DNA of 9,638 nt, taken from assembly GCA_031276365.1 (NCBI GenBank), contig JAISNG010000054.1, forward strand, positions 1-9,638, written 5' to 3'. The position numbers and the translations under genes are program-made. This document shows positions 1 to 6,640 of this stretch, piece after piece (position 1 is the first letter of the stretch; every line of letters begins with the position of its first letter). The notes beneath the pieces are model-generated. The model did no database searches and was not told where the DNA came from. It was given only the letters and a program-made list of their open reading frames with translations. This stretch comes from Campylobacteraceae bacterium (GTDB lineage: Bacteria > Campylobacterota > Campylobacteria > Campylobacterales > Campylobacteraceae).

Positions 1-2
1 CT

Positions 3-146
3 ATAAATCTGCCCGAATTAAACATAGAACTCAACATCAATGCGCAACATTTATATGAAGCTTCAAGCAGCATAGATGTTTCAGGTGAAACAGCCTACAC
101 TATTATAAAAGATACGAACATAACGTTTTTATTTTTTATGATATAG
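3..146 (+). CDS. possible C-terminal end of an unidentified protein (partial)
   Basis: The frame starting at base 3 is open from the window edge to a TAG stop at 144-146 and would encode the last 47 residues of a longer protein. The visible part is mostly polar (it includes NLPELNIELNINAQ and SIDVSGETAYTII) and ends in a short hydrophobic run, FLFFMI. The other two plus frames and the minus frames are broken by stops here. I do not recognise the family. If real, the gene converges on the minus-strand Sel1 gene, with the structured spacer 147-312 between them. It is short and rests only on an open frame, so it could be non-coding. Confidence 0.35.
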   Translation: MNLPELNIELNINAQHLYEASSSIDVSGETAYTIIKDTNITFLFFMI

Positions 147-185
147 AAGAGGTGTGGTTTCACTTGTTGTTGGTTGCGGGAATGT

Positions 186-206
186 ACTCACATATTTTAT
201 CAACAA
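186..206 (+). repeat. solitary sequence resembling the right-end repeat
   Basis: Bases 186-198 (ACTCACATATTTT) match bases 9623-9635 of the right-end repeat at 12 of 13 positions in the same orientation, and both contexts go on to an ACAA-type end. No second copy lies 60-66 bases either side. AT richness makes a chance match possible. Confidence 0.25.
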
Positions 207-258
207 GCGGCAGTGTTTACAACACTTAAACACAAAAAACATATGTGTTCACTGCCGC
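207..258. repeat. structured inverted repeat, 9-bp perfect outer stem
   Basis: GCGGCAGTG (207-215) and CACTGCCGC (250-258) are perfect inverted copies. The outer stem can be extended in two exclusive ways: AACACA (229-234) with TGTGTT (244-249), or AACAC (221-225) with GTGTT (245-249). A third option is a local hairpin, AGTGTT (212-217) with AACACT (221-226). The GC-rich arms stand out in AT-rich spacer DNA. There is no U-run on either side, so it is not a standard intrinsic terminator. It could be a protein-binding site, an RNA stability or termination structure between convergent genes, or a mobile-element remnant. Confidence 0.6.
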
Positions 259-312
259 ATAAAATCACAAAATCCAAATGCCGAAACGCCAAAATAACGC
301 ATTATCCGTTTG

Positions 313-1041
313 TTATTTCTTTAATCTATCGTAACCATTACAGCCTTGAAGCAAATTTAGCTTACATGCCTTGTCGTAGTATTCAAGCGCCACTGAAGCA
401 TTGCTTTCAACGCCTTTTCCTATCTCATACATAAGCCCCAAACCCGCGCAGCTGTCGGCACTGTTTTGTGTACAAAGCTTTTCAAATATAGATATCGCCT
501 TTTGCAAATCCTGCTTTGTCCCGTCGCCTTCAGCGTACATGTAACCCGTAAAATAACAGCTGTCGATATTGCCGCCGTTACACGCTCTTGTGTAGAGTTC
601 AAGCGCTTTGAAATAGTCCTGTTTTACGCCCACGCCCTGCTGATACATGTAAGCCATAGAGTCGCAGCTATCGGCATATTCATAATCGCATGACTGCTTA
701 TAAAGCGCGGCGGCTTTTGTGTAGTTTTGCTCCGTGCCTTTTCCGAGTTCATGCATAACCGCGAGATTGTGGCAGCCGTTTTTATTGCCTTTGGCGCATG
801 ATTTTTCAAAAAGTTCCAAAGCCTTTTTATAGTCCTGCTCTACGCCCTCGCCCTCATTGTACAGATAACCAAGCACCGCGCATCCATCGCTGTCTCCACT
901 CTCGCATGCACTGCGGCTAAGTTCTGCTGTTTTATTTAAATCGCCTTTTGCATAAGCATCTTTGGCGTCCGCAATATTGTCTGCCTCAAGCACAGCTGTC
1001 AAGAATATTAACAGCGATGTGATTTTGAAAAAATTTTGCAT
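313..1041 (-). CDS. secreted Sel1-repeat, Hcp-like cysteine-rich protein
   Basis: This 242-residue protein starts with a Sec signal peptide (residues 1-20, hydrophobic core ITSLLIFLTAVL, likely cleavage after LEA), so it should be periplasmic or secreted. The rest is a solenoid of 36-residue Sel1-like repeats of the type xxLGxxYxxGxGVxQDYxKAxxLYxxAC. Six cysteine pairs, each C-x7-C, lie at 46/54, 82/90, 118/126, 154/162, 190/198 and 226/234, exactly 36 residues apart. That regular pairing marks the Helicobacter cysteine-rich protein (Hcp) class, where each pair forms a disulfide. Such proteins are usually binding scaffolds; some Hcp members were reported to bind or weakly hydrolyse beta-lactams, but that cannot be assigned here. 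The start is supported by AAAGGGG (1046-1052) four bases upstream. It lies 48 bases downstream of the FtsH-like gene, with a TATAAT in the gap, so it may have its own promoter. Confidence 0.93.
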   Translation of the reverse strand: MQNFFKITSLLIFLTAVLEADNIADAKDAYAKGDLNKTAELSRSACESGDSDGCAVLGYLYNEGEGVEQDYKKALELFEKSCAKGNKNGCHNLAVMHELGKGTEQNYTKAAALYKQSCDYEYADSCDSMAYMYQQGVGVKQDYFKALELYTRACNGGNIDSCYFTGYMYAEGDGTKQDLQKAISIFEKLCTQNSADSCAGLGLMYEIGKGVESNASVALEYYDKACKLNLLQGCNGYDRLKK

Positions 1042-1070
1042 TTTACCCCTTTGAGTTTTAAAATTTTGTT

Positions 1071-1076
1071 ATTATA
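1071..1076 (-). promoter_or_regulatory. putative -10 box upstream of the Sel1 gene
   Basis: A perfect TATAAT on the minus strand sits about 30 bases before the Sel1 ATG, inside the 48-base gap after the FtsH-like gene. No convincing -35 hexamer is seen, which is common for the main sigma factor of epsilonproteobacteria. It suggests the Sel1 gene can be transcribed apart from the upstream operon. Confidence 0.45.
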
Positions 1077-1089
1077 CTATTAAATAACT

Positions 1090-2748
1090 TTAAAAAACTT
1101 CACCCAATATATCTTTTATCTTCTCTTTCGTCAAATTCTCCTCTTCCAAAAGCACCGCTATTAATAAATCCAAAGGTTTTTTCATTCCTTCCAAAAACAG
1201 TTCCGCCTCGCTCATAGCAGTCAAGAGGATATTTTCTATATCCTGCGCGGTAGGCAGCATTCTCTCGCCCATCGCATATTTTTCAACCATCTCTGTTGCA
1301 AGCCGTCTGGCTTTATTTAAATCATCGCTTGAGTTCGAATACGTTTCATTGAAATATATCTTCAAAGCTGCGATTCCAGCCAGTGCAACCTTTATCTTTG
1401 CCACAAGTTCGGTGCGGGATTCTATCTCTTTATCTATCTCTTTTGTAAAATCTCCGACCAAACCTATCTTGTCAAAATTTATCTCAAACCAGTAGGCGCA
1501 CAAAGCCTTTGCAGCTTGATAGACAGCCTGTATGTTTTTCTCTTTGTCGGAATATCGCGCAAGCCTCTTTTTGCCAAGCAGCACCTTGTCGCGTACAGCC
1601 AGAAAATCATCCGTTTCCACTCTTTTACTGCCTCTTCTTAGGGCATTTATCGCTGCTTCGTTTACGAGGGTTGAGAGAGCCGCGCCGCTGAAGCCAACGC
1701 TCATTTTAGCGATGTCGGATATATTAACATTGTGGGTTTTATCAAACAAATAAGCGCCTATTATCTTCTCTCTGTCGTGCAAATCGGGTAAGGAAACAAA
1801 AATGCGCCTATCAAATCTGCCCGACCTCAAAAGTGCTTCATCTATCATTTCAAGGCGGTTTGTAGCGGCTATAACTATAACGCCTGAATTATCCTCAAAT
1901 CCGTCCATTTCGGTCAAAAGCTGGTTTAAAGTAGCCTCTCTTTCGTCGTTTCTCATACCGCCTCTAGCTTTGCCTACTGCGTCAATTTCATCTATAAAAA
2001 CGATAGATGGAGCATTTGATTTGGCTGTGGAGAAAAGTTCTCGTACCCTCTTTGCCCCCATACCGACATATATATGCACAAACCCTGCGCCGCTTTGATA
2101 AAAAAACGGCACACTCGCCTCACCCGCAACCGCTTTGGCTATCATCGTTTTACCAACCCCAGGAGGTCCCACGAGAAGTACTCCGCGCGGAAGTTTTACA
2201 CTCATTTTTTGATAAACGGACGGATTTTTCAAAAAATCTACAATTTCAACAAGCTCCTCTTTTACGCCTTTTATCCCCGCTACATCTGAAAATTTCACTT
2301 TAGAAACAGACGGCAAAATCATAAGCGTGCCTGCTCCTTCGGTTTCTACGGCGGCATTTAGGTTTGCAAAATCTCTTTTTTGCACATTTTTGTTTTGTAT
2401 CTTTTGATAATAATACAGCGCACAAAGTGCAGAAACAAACAGTACAAATGTCAAAATCAACTCAAAAATATTGCTCTTTTTTTTCACACTTATAGGTGTA
2501 ACAGAGAGCAAATCGCCTATATTTATCCCCTCTTTTGCTATGCTGTAAACCCCTGTGTTGGTGTACAAAATAACCTCATCTGCATATATCTTTGCCTCTT
2601 TTATCAAACTCTCGTTTAAAAGCTTGTTATACTGTCCCAAATCTATCGCTTGTGGCGAGTTTTTGATAAATATATAGCTCACAAGCAGCGCCAAAACACA
2701 AAACAGCATTATCAAAATCTGCAATTTATTCGGTTTTACAAGTTGCAT
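1090..2748 (-). CDS. FtsH-like membrane AAA ATPase lacking the protease motif
   Basis: This 552-residue protein has FtsH architecture: TM helix 1 (about 9-28), a short periplasmic domain (about 29-92), TM helix 2 (about 94-114), then a cytoplasmic AAA module. Visible are Walker A GPPGVGKT (194-201), pore-loop region FVHIYVGMGAKRVRELF (223-239), Walker B IVFIDEID (249-256) and the second region of homology with ATNR and RSGRFDRR (295-315). Where FtsH has the zinc-binding HEAGH, this protein reads VYQAAKAL (409-416): both histidines and the catalytic glutamate are gone and the segment is one residue shorter. The helical C-terminus is kept, including SSDDLNKARRLATEMV near the third zinc ligand. 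It should be an active ATPase without metalloprotease activity, perhaps an unfoldase, extractor or partner of true FtsH. ATG 2748 was chosen because AAGGAGG (2755-2761) lies six bases upstream; a start at 2781 is possible but poorer. It overlaps mtaB by 23 bases. It matches what I recall as the 'membrane-bound ATPase/FtsH' of this locus in Campylobacter and Helicobacter. Confidence 0.93.
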   Translation of the reverse strand: MQLVKPNKLQILIMLFCVLALLVSYIFIKNSPQAIDLGQYNKLLNESLIKEAKIYADEVILYTNTGVYSIAKEGINIGDLLSVTPISVKKKSNIFELILTFVLFVSALCALYYYQKIQNKNVQKRDFANLNAAVETEGAGTLMILPSVSKVKFSDVAGIKGVKEELVEIVDFLKNPSVYQKMSVKLPRGVLLVGPPGVGKTMIAKAVAGEASVPFFYQSGAGFVHIYVGMGAKRVRELFSTAKSNAPSIVFIDEIDAVGKARGGMRNDEREATLNQLLTEMDGFEDNSGVIVIAATNRLEMIDEALLRSGRFDRRIFVSLPDLHDREKIIGAYLFDKTHNVNISDIAKMSVGFSGAALSTLVNEAAINALRRGSKRVETDDFLAVRDKVLLGKKRLARYSDKEKNIQAVYQAAKALCAYWFEINFDKIGLVGDFTKEIDKEIESRTELVAKIKVALAGIAALKIYFNETYSNSSDDLNKARRLATEMVEKYAMGERMLPTAQDIENILLTAMSEAELFLEGMKKPLDLLIAVLLEEENLTKEKIKDILGEVF

Positions 2749-3991
2749 AATTTCCCTCCTTTTTGGCTTCATAATCATCAATAACTACCCATTTTTTGAC
2801 TAAATCGTCTTTACATGTGATGAAAATTCTATTGTAAAACTGGTCAAATCCCGTGTAAAAACCGTCTTTTTTCTCCTCTATCAACACTTCCAATTTGGCT
2901 TTTTTTTGTCTAAAAAGCAGATTGTTTTGCATTGTTATCGCTTGTAGCTCTTTTAGCCTTTTTTTTGCGCTCTTACCATTCACAGTCTGCTTCATCAAAG
3001 CCGAATGCGTGCCGTCTCTTTTTGAGTAACAAAATGCATGCAGATGCGTTAATGGAAATTTTTTAAAGTTAAAAAACGCATCTTGCCAAATCTCTTCACT
3101 CTCTCCCGGATGTCCTGTGATAAAATCAGTCCCGAGAGCAAAACCCAAAGATGAGAGTTCCAAAAAAAGCTCCAAATCCCTTTTTACGCTGTTTCTACGG
3201 CGCATGATTTTCAGCATCTCTTCATTTGTATGTTGAAGTGCGATGTGCAAATGCCGCTCAAGCCAGCTCTCTTTTAGTATCTCCTTGAAACTTTCATCAA
3301 TCTGTACAGGCTCAATACTTCCCATTCGAACTCTCTTTACGCCCTCTACACTGCCGATTTTTTGAAGCAGCCGCCCAAGCATCGTGCCGTTGTCCTTGCC
3401 GTAACTGCCTATGTTTGTGCCTGTTAGGACAAATTCGCTGAAGCCGTTTTGCGATAGTATCCTGACCTGTTCTATTATCCTATCCTCGCTTTGGCTTCTT
3501 GCCCTGCCTCTTACATGAGGGATAATACAGTAACTGCATGAAAAGTTGCAACCCTCCTGTATTTTAATGAAAGCTTTGCTCTTATCGTGGTAAGTTGATA
3601 CCAGACTTCTGTCAAGATGCGTTAAAACTCCTATGTTTTTGAAGGGTTCTTTGGAGAAAAGCGCCGCGTTGATGTTGCTCTTTTCGGAGTGTCCCAAAAC
3701 GCCGAAAACCCTTTTTTGTTCATACAGTTCTTTGCCGCGCGTATCGGCTCCGCATCCAACGAAGATTATCTTTTTACCATCTTTGTTTTGCTTTGATATA
3801 TAATTTCTAACACCGCTGTCCGCTCCGTTTGTTACCGTACATGAGTTTACCACTATGATATCAGCAGACGGCTCGCTGTTTGTTACTTCAAAATCCTTAA
3901 GAGCTTCTATCATCATTTGCGTATCGTAAATATTTGTCCGACAACCAAATGTCTTGAAAAATACTTTTGACTTCATCGTCGGTTTACTCAT
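2726..3991 (-). CDS. mtaB: MtaB, tRNA t6A37 methylthiotransferase (radical SAM)
   Basis: MtaB converts t6A at position 37 of ANN-decoding tRNAs to ms2t6A, using two iron-sulfur clusters and S-adenosylmethionine. Residue numbers here count from a TTG one codon upstream (subtract 1 for the ATG start). The N-terminal methylthiotransferase domain shows its three cluster cysteines, C18 (FGCRTN), C52 (NSCTVTN) and C81 (VGCGAD). The radical SAM core has CNFSCSYC (C149-x3-C153-x2-C156) followed by IIPHVRGRARSQ, and GTDFITGHPGES later in the barrel. A TRAM-like C-terminal part (about 345-410) follows. VNSCTVT and IIPHVRGRARS favour MtaB over MiaB or RimO. The length, about 421 residues, fits the family. 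ATG 3991 is preferred because GGAG (3998-4001) lies six bases upstream; an internal ATG at 3976 is also possible. The start overlaps the mscS stop by 8 bases and the 3' end carries the ribosome site of the FtsH-like gene, so it is coupled on both sides. Confidence 0.94.
   Translation of the reverse strand: MSKPTMKSKVFFKTFGCRTNIYDTQMMIEALKDFEVTNSEPSADIIVVNSCTVTNGADSGVRNYISKQNKDGKKIIFVGCGADTRGKELYEQKRVFGVLGHSEKSNINAALFSKEPFKNIGVLTHLDRSLVSTYHDKSKAFIKIQEGCNFSCSYCIIPHVRGRARSQSEDRIIEQVRILSQNGFSEFVLTGTNIGSYGKDNGTMLGRLLQKIGSVEGVKRVRMGSIEPVQIDESFKEILKESWLERHLHIALQHTNEEMLKIMRRRNSVKRDLELFLELSSLGFALGTDFITGHPGESEEIWQDAFFNFKKFPLTHLHAFCYSKRDGTHSALMKQTVNGKSAKKRLKELQAITMQNNLLFRQKKAKLEVLIEEKKDGFYTGFDQFYNRIFITCKDDLVKKWVVIDDYEAKKEGNYATCKTE
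2755..2761 (-). promoter_or_regulatory. strong ribosome binding site deciding the FtsH-like start
   Basis: AAGGAGG on the minus strand lies within the last codons of mtaB, six bases before the ATG at 2748. It supports a start at 2748 rather than the longer frame from 2781, and indicates translational coupling with mtaB. Confidence 0.8.
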
Positions 3992-5558
3992 CAAACTCTC
4001 CGACCTGCTGATTGTCGTATTTTACCTTCGGAGCCTGCCTTAAATTCAGCGTTTGCGTAGGATAAGCTATCACTATGTCATCTTCCTTGTTGATAGCGTC
4101 TATGATTTCGCCGCTAAGTGTGCTTCTAAGAGCCAATGCCGCGTAAGAGTTGGTCATATACCATATATGTATGGTAAGTCCGTGAGGCTCTATGAATGAA
4201 AATATTTTCGGCTCCACGTTTGTATTTTTCAGATTGTATTTTTGCCTAAGCTGATTTAACTGCTTTCTTGCTATTTCCGTATAACCCTTTGAGTATTTTT
4301 TTGTAATCTCCTTGATGATATACATCGCTTTTTTGTAGTTGGAATCAAACGAAATAGTAATATAAATGCCGTCCCACACGGTCTTTAGTGTCTCATGCGT
4401 ATAGTTTGAGATAAGCGTTGTAAAGATGAAGTTATTGGGTATAAATACAACTCGTCCAGCACGGCGGTTTTCAAGATAAGTAGTAAGCGTTACATCTTCT
4501 AAAAGAGTCATTCTCATAAGCGATATATCCACTATGTCGCCCACATATGAGAGTCCGTTTTGGCAGACTTTTACCCTGTCGCCTACGCTGAAACTCCGCC
4601 CGAATGTTATGACCGTCCAGCCCAAAATATTCATAAACATATCTTTCATCGCAATCGCAATACCAGCAGATGCAAAACCCAAAACAGCGACAAGATAAGT
4701 CATATTTTCAATATAAGCAAACAGTAAAATCAAAACAACAATCGTTATACTTGTGATATTTATCACTTTATTGATGATATAGCTTCGCTCATTCGCCGAC
4801 ATAAAACGCTTTGAAAATATTTTCAGCAAAAATGAAACAAGTATAATTGAAATAATGATAGTAAAGATATACAATGTGTGTTTCGTTTCGTTTTCTATCG
4901 CATTTGAAGCGCGTGTGATAGCCTCGTTTACCTGCCGCTCATAGATGGAAGTAGACGTCAAAACTATATCGTAAGCAGAGTTAAACTCCCTCATCAAAGC
5001 CCTGTTGCTCTCCTGCAAAACACTGAAAGTTTCGCTGTCGTCGATATCTATGATGCGGTCAAGTATCTCGTCTTTTTCCTGCAAATTGCCTATCAATGCA
5101 TCCAAATCGCCCGCAAGTTTATTGTATCCTTCCAAATCCTGCCTGATTTTTTTGATATACGAAAATCCCGAAAATATGGCAAAAGGATTGCTGATAGATG
5201 GCAAGGGAGGGATTTCGGGAGATTTTAAAAGTCCAGAAAACGGGGCATTTTGAAATTCGCTCAACTGCTCTATCTGACTCTCCAGCGCATCACGGCGTCT
5301 TTCCATGTCGTTAAGCTTTACCAAAGAGTTTTTGTCTGTTTTGTTTTTAAGCTTTTTTATGTCTTTGAGTATCTCTTCAAATTCAGCCTGTTTTGCCTTA
5401 TAGATATTATAATTTTCATGTCTTGCAAACCAGATATTATTTTTGTTGGCATCGTCAATCATATCAATTTTCAGATTGTAATCGCTCAGCGTCTGTGCCG
5501 TTTCGTTTGCACCGATTACGCCGACTATAAAAACTAAAATTAAAAATACTCTTTTCAT
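3984..5558 (-). CDS. MscS-family mechanosensitive channel with long periplasmic N-domain
   Basis: This 524-residue protein has a Sec signal peptide (1-18, cleavage near VIGA) and a long, charged, largely helical periplasmic region (about 19-225) with a probable coiled coil at 55-105. Membrane helices follow at about 229-247, 265-283 and 286-304. The third leads into the pore-lining helix pattern FASAGIAIAMKDMFMNILGW (295-314). The MscS beta domain is seen as SVGDRVKV...VGDIVDISLMRMTLL (324-353) and VFIPNNFIFTTLISNYT (371-387), then an alpha-beta C-terminal domain. MscS itself is about 286 residues; the extra N-domain puts this in the larger MscK/YbdG-like class. It should open under membrane tension and release solutes on osmotic downshock. 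ATG 5558 shares one base with the aroB stop (TGATG). A GTG at 5561, seven bases after GAGG, is an alternative start. The 3' end overlaps mtaB by 8 bases. Confidence 0.92.
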   Translation of the reverse strand: MKRVFLILVFIVGVIGANETAQTLSDYNLKIDMIDDANKNNIWFARHENYNIYKAKQAEFEEILKDIKKLKNKTDKNSLVKLNDMERRRDALESQIEQLSEFQNAPFSGLLKSPEIPPLPSISNPFAIFSGFSYIKKIRQDLEGYNKLAGDLDALIGNLQEKDEILDRIIDIDDSETFSVLQESNRALMREFNSAYDIVLTSTSIYERQVNEAITRASNAIENETKHTLYIFTIIISIILVSFLLKIFSKRFMSANERSYIINKVINITSITIVVLILLFAYIENMTYLVAVLGFASAGIAIAMKDMFMNILGWTVITFGRSFSVGDRVKVCQNGLSYVGDIVDISLMRMTLLEDVTLTTYLENRRAGRVVFIPNNFIFTTLISNYTHETLKTVWDGIYITISFDSNYKKAMYIIKEITKKYSKGYTEIARKQLNQLRQKYNLKNTNVEPKIFSFIEPHGLTIHIWYMTNSYAALALRSTLSGEIIDAINKEDDIVIAYPTQTLNLRQAPKVKYDNQQVGEFDE

Positions 5559-6601
5559 CACTTGAAAACCTCTAAAGTTTTTTTTACAATATCCTCACTT
5601 ATGTCATCTCTTATCGCAAAATTTCCTATGCCGCACGGCAAAATAAACATTATTTTAGAGTCAGCGCTCTTCTTGTCAAGAAAAAATGTTTCGTAAAAAC
5701 TATTTATATCTATTATTTGATATCTTGTCGGGAGCGAAAATCTTTGCAAGGTTTTTTCTATTTTTTGCGCTTCGTCTCTTTGCAAAAGCCCCAAATTTAC
5801 GGCTAATTCATTTGCCATGACTATTCCGATAGCCACAGCTTCTCCATGCAGATATTGGCTGTAAGCAGTCTTTTGCTCTATCACATGAGCAAATGTATGA
5901 CCGTAATTCAAAACTGCTCTGATGCCGCTCTCCTTTTCATCCTGCGCTACTACATCGGCTTTTATTTTTATGCTTTTGGCTATCGCTTCTTTCAAGTTTG
6001 TTTCATCATTTAAGTCGCTCTTTTCAAGCCATTCGTAAAACTCTTTGTCAAACATAAGAGCCATCTTTATTATCTCGGCAACTCCTGCGGCAAATTCGCG
6101 GTTAGGAAGTGTTTTTAAAAATCCGCTTTCACAGTAAACGGCGCGCGGCTGATAAAAAGCGCCTATCAAATTTTTGCCAAAATGGTTATTTACACCAGTT
6201 TTTCCGCCCACGCTCGCGTCCACCTGTGCCAAAAGCGTTGTCGGCACTTGAATAAAATCTATACCCCTTTGATAAACAGCCGCCGCAAAGCCTGTCATAT
6301 CGCCCACAACGCCTCCGCCAAAGGCTATGAGAGTGGATTTTCTGTCAAGTTTAAACTTGAAAAGTTCGTTTAATATATACTCCATCGTTTGCAGATTTTT
6401 ATACTTTTCACCGTCTTTTATGATGACTTCGTGAATCTCTTTGGCTTTTATCTTTCTTTTGAACGCTTCAAGATACAGTGGTGCGATTTTATCGTTTGTA
6501 ATAACTGCGGCTTTACCTCTAACTACAATCTCTTCGAGTTCATCAATAAAAATATCATAGCTAAGGCTTTTTGCCGCTGCAAACTCTATGCTTACCCTCA
6601 T
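5558..6601 (-). CDS. aroB: 3-dehydroquinate synthase
   Basis: AroB is the second enzyme of the shikimate pathway. It converts DAHP to 3-dehydroquinate using NAD and a divalent metal, in the cytoplasm, feeding aromatic amino acid and folate synthesis. At 347 residues it has the usual length. Visible motifs are the NAD-binding GGGVVGD (95-101), QVPTTLLAQVDASVGGKTGVN (118-138) with active-site lysine K134, GKNLIGAFYQP (142-152), and the metal ligands E176 (GVAEIIK), H235 (NYGHTFAH) and H252 (LHGEAVAIG). No key residue is missing. The ATG at 6601 has AGGAG four bases upstream. A TATAAT lies in the 39-base gap to the upstream gene, and the stop codon overlaps the start of the mscS gene, so aroB can head the coupled aroB-mscS-mtaB-ftsH-like segment. 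Confidence 0.97.
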   Translation of the reverse strand: MRVSIEFAAAKSLSYDIFIDELEEIVVRGKAAVITNDKIAPLYLEAFKRKIKAKEIHEVIIKDGEKYKNLQTMEYILNELFKFKLDRKSTLIAFGGGVVGDMTGFAAAVYQRGIDFIQVPTTLLAQVDASVGGKTGVNNHFGKNLIGAFYQPRAVYCESGFLKTLPNREFAAGVAEIIKMALMFDKEFYEWLEKSDLNDETNLKEAIAKSIKIKADVVAQDEKESGIRAVLNYGHTFAHVIEQKTAYSQYLHGEAVAIGIVMANELAVNLGLLQRDEAQKIEKTLQRFSLPTRYQIIDINSFYETFFLDKKSADSKIMFILPCGIGNFAIRDDISEDIVKKTLEVFK

Positions 6602-6627
6602 GTAACTCCTAAATTCCGCGTTTTGTG

Positions 6628-6633
6628 ATTATA
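6628..6633 (-). promoter_or_regulatory. putative -10 box upstream of aroB
   Basis: A perfect TATAAT on the minus strand lies 26 bases before the aroB ATG, in the short gap after the TrkA-like gene. It has no clear -35 partner. Its distance to the ATG resembles that of the boxes before the Sel1 and TrkA-like genes, which supports an internal promoter. Confidence 0.45.
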
Positions 6634-6640
6634 CTTCATT

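Larger units (their letters stand above)
147..312. other. non-coding spacer with structured inverted repeat
   Basis: This 166-base stretch separates the possible plus-strand gene end at 146 from the end of the Sel1 gene at 313. A plus-strand frame can be read through 174-434, but most of it lies antisense to the Sel1 gene and has no recognisable domain. The stretch holds a 7-bp inverted repeat (CTTGTTG at 163-169, CAACAAG at 201-207), the larger inverted repeat at 207-258, and a sequence at 186-206 resembling the repeats at the right end of the window. No canonical hairpin-plus-U-run terminator is visible. A weak AT-rich hairpin (292-298 with 312-318) overlaps the Sel1 stop codon. Confidence 0.6.

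Noticed and set aside
245..258. GTTCACTGCCG, the same as the first 11 bases of type I-F CRISPR repeats
   Set aside because: Single copy; the rest of the I-F repeat (a GGCAG arm and its AAGAAA-like end) is absent, and the bases are explained by the local inverted repeat.
292..318. Hairpin AAATAAC/GTTATTT as the Sel1 terminator
   Set aside because: Only 7 AT-rich pairs with a 13-base loop and no clear U-run after it; too weak to annotate as a terminator.
174..434. Plus-strand open frame, 86 codons
   Set aside because: Mostly antisense to the Sel1 gene, runs through the inverted repeat, and has no domain or convincing ribosome site.
2895..2966. Two A8 tracts on the coding strand of mtaB, and another near 2477-2484 in the FtsH-like gene, as phase-variation or slippage sites
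   Set aside because: They encode lysine-rich segments in intact frames, and tracts of eight are common in AT-rich genomes.
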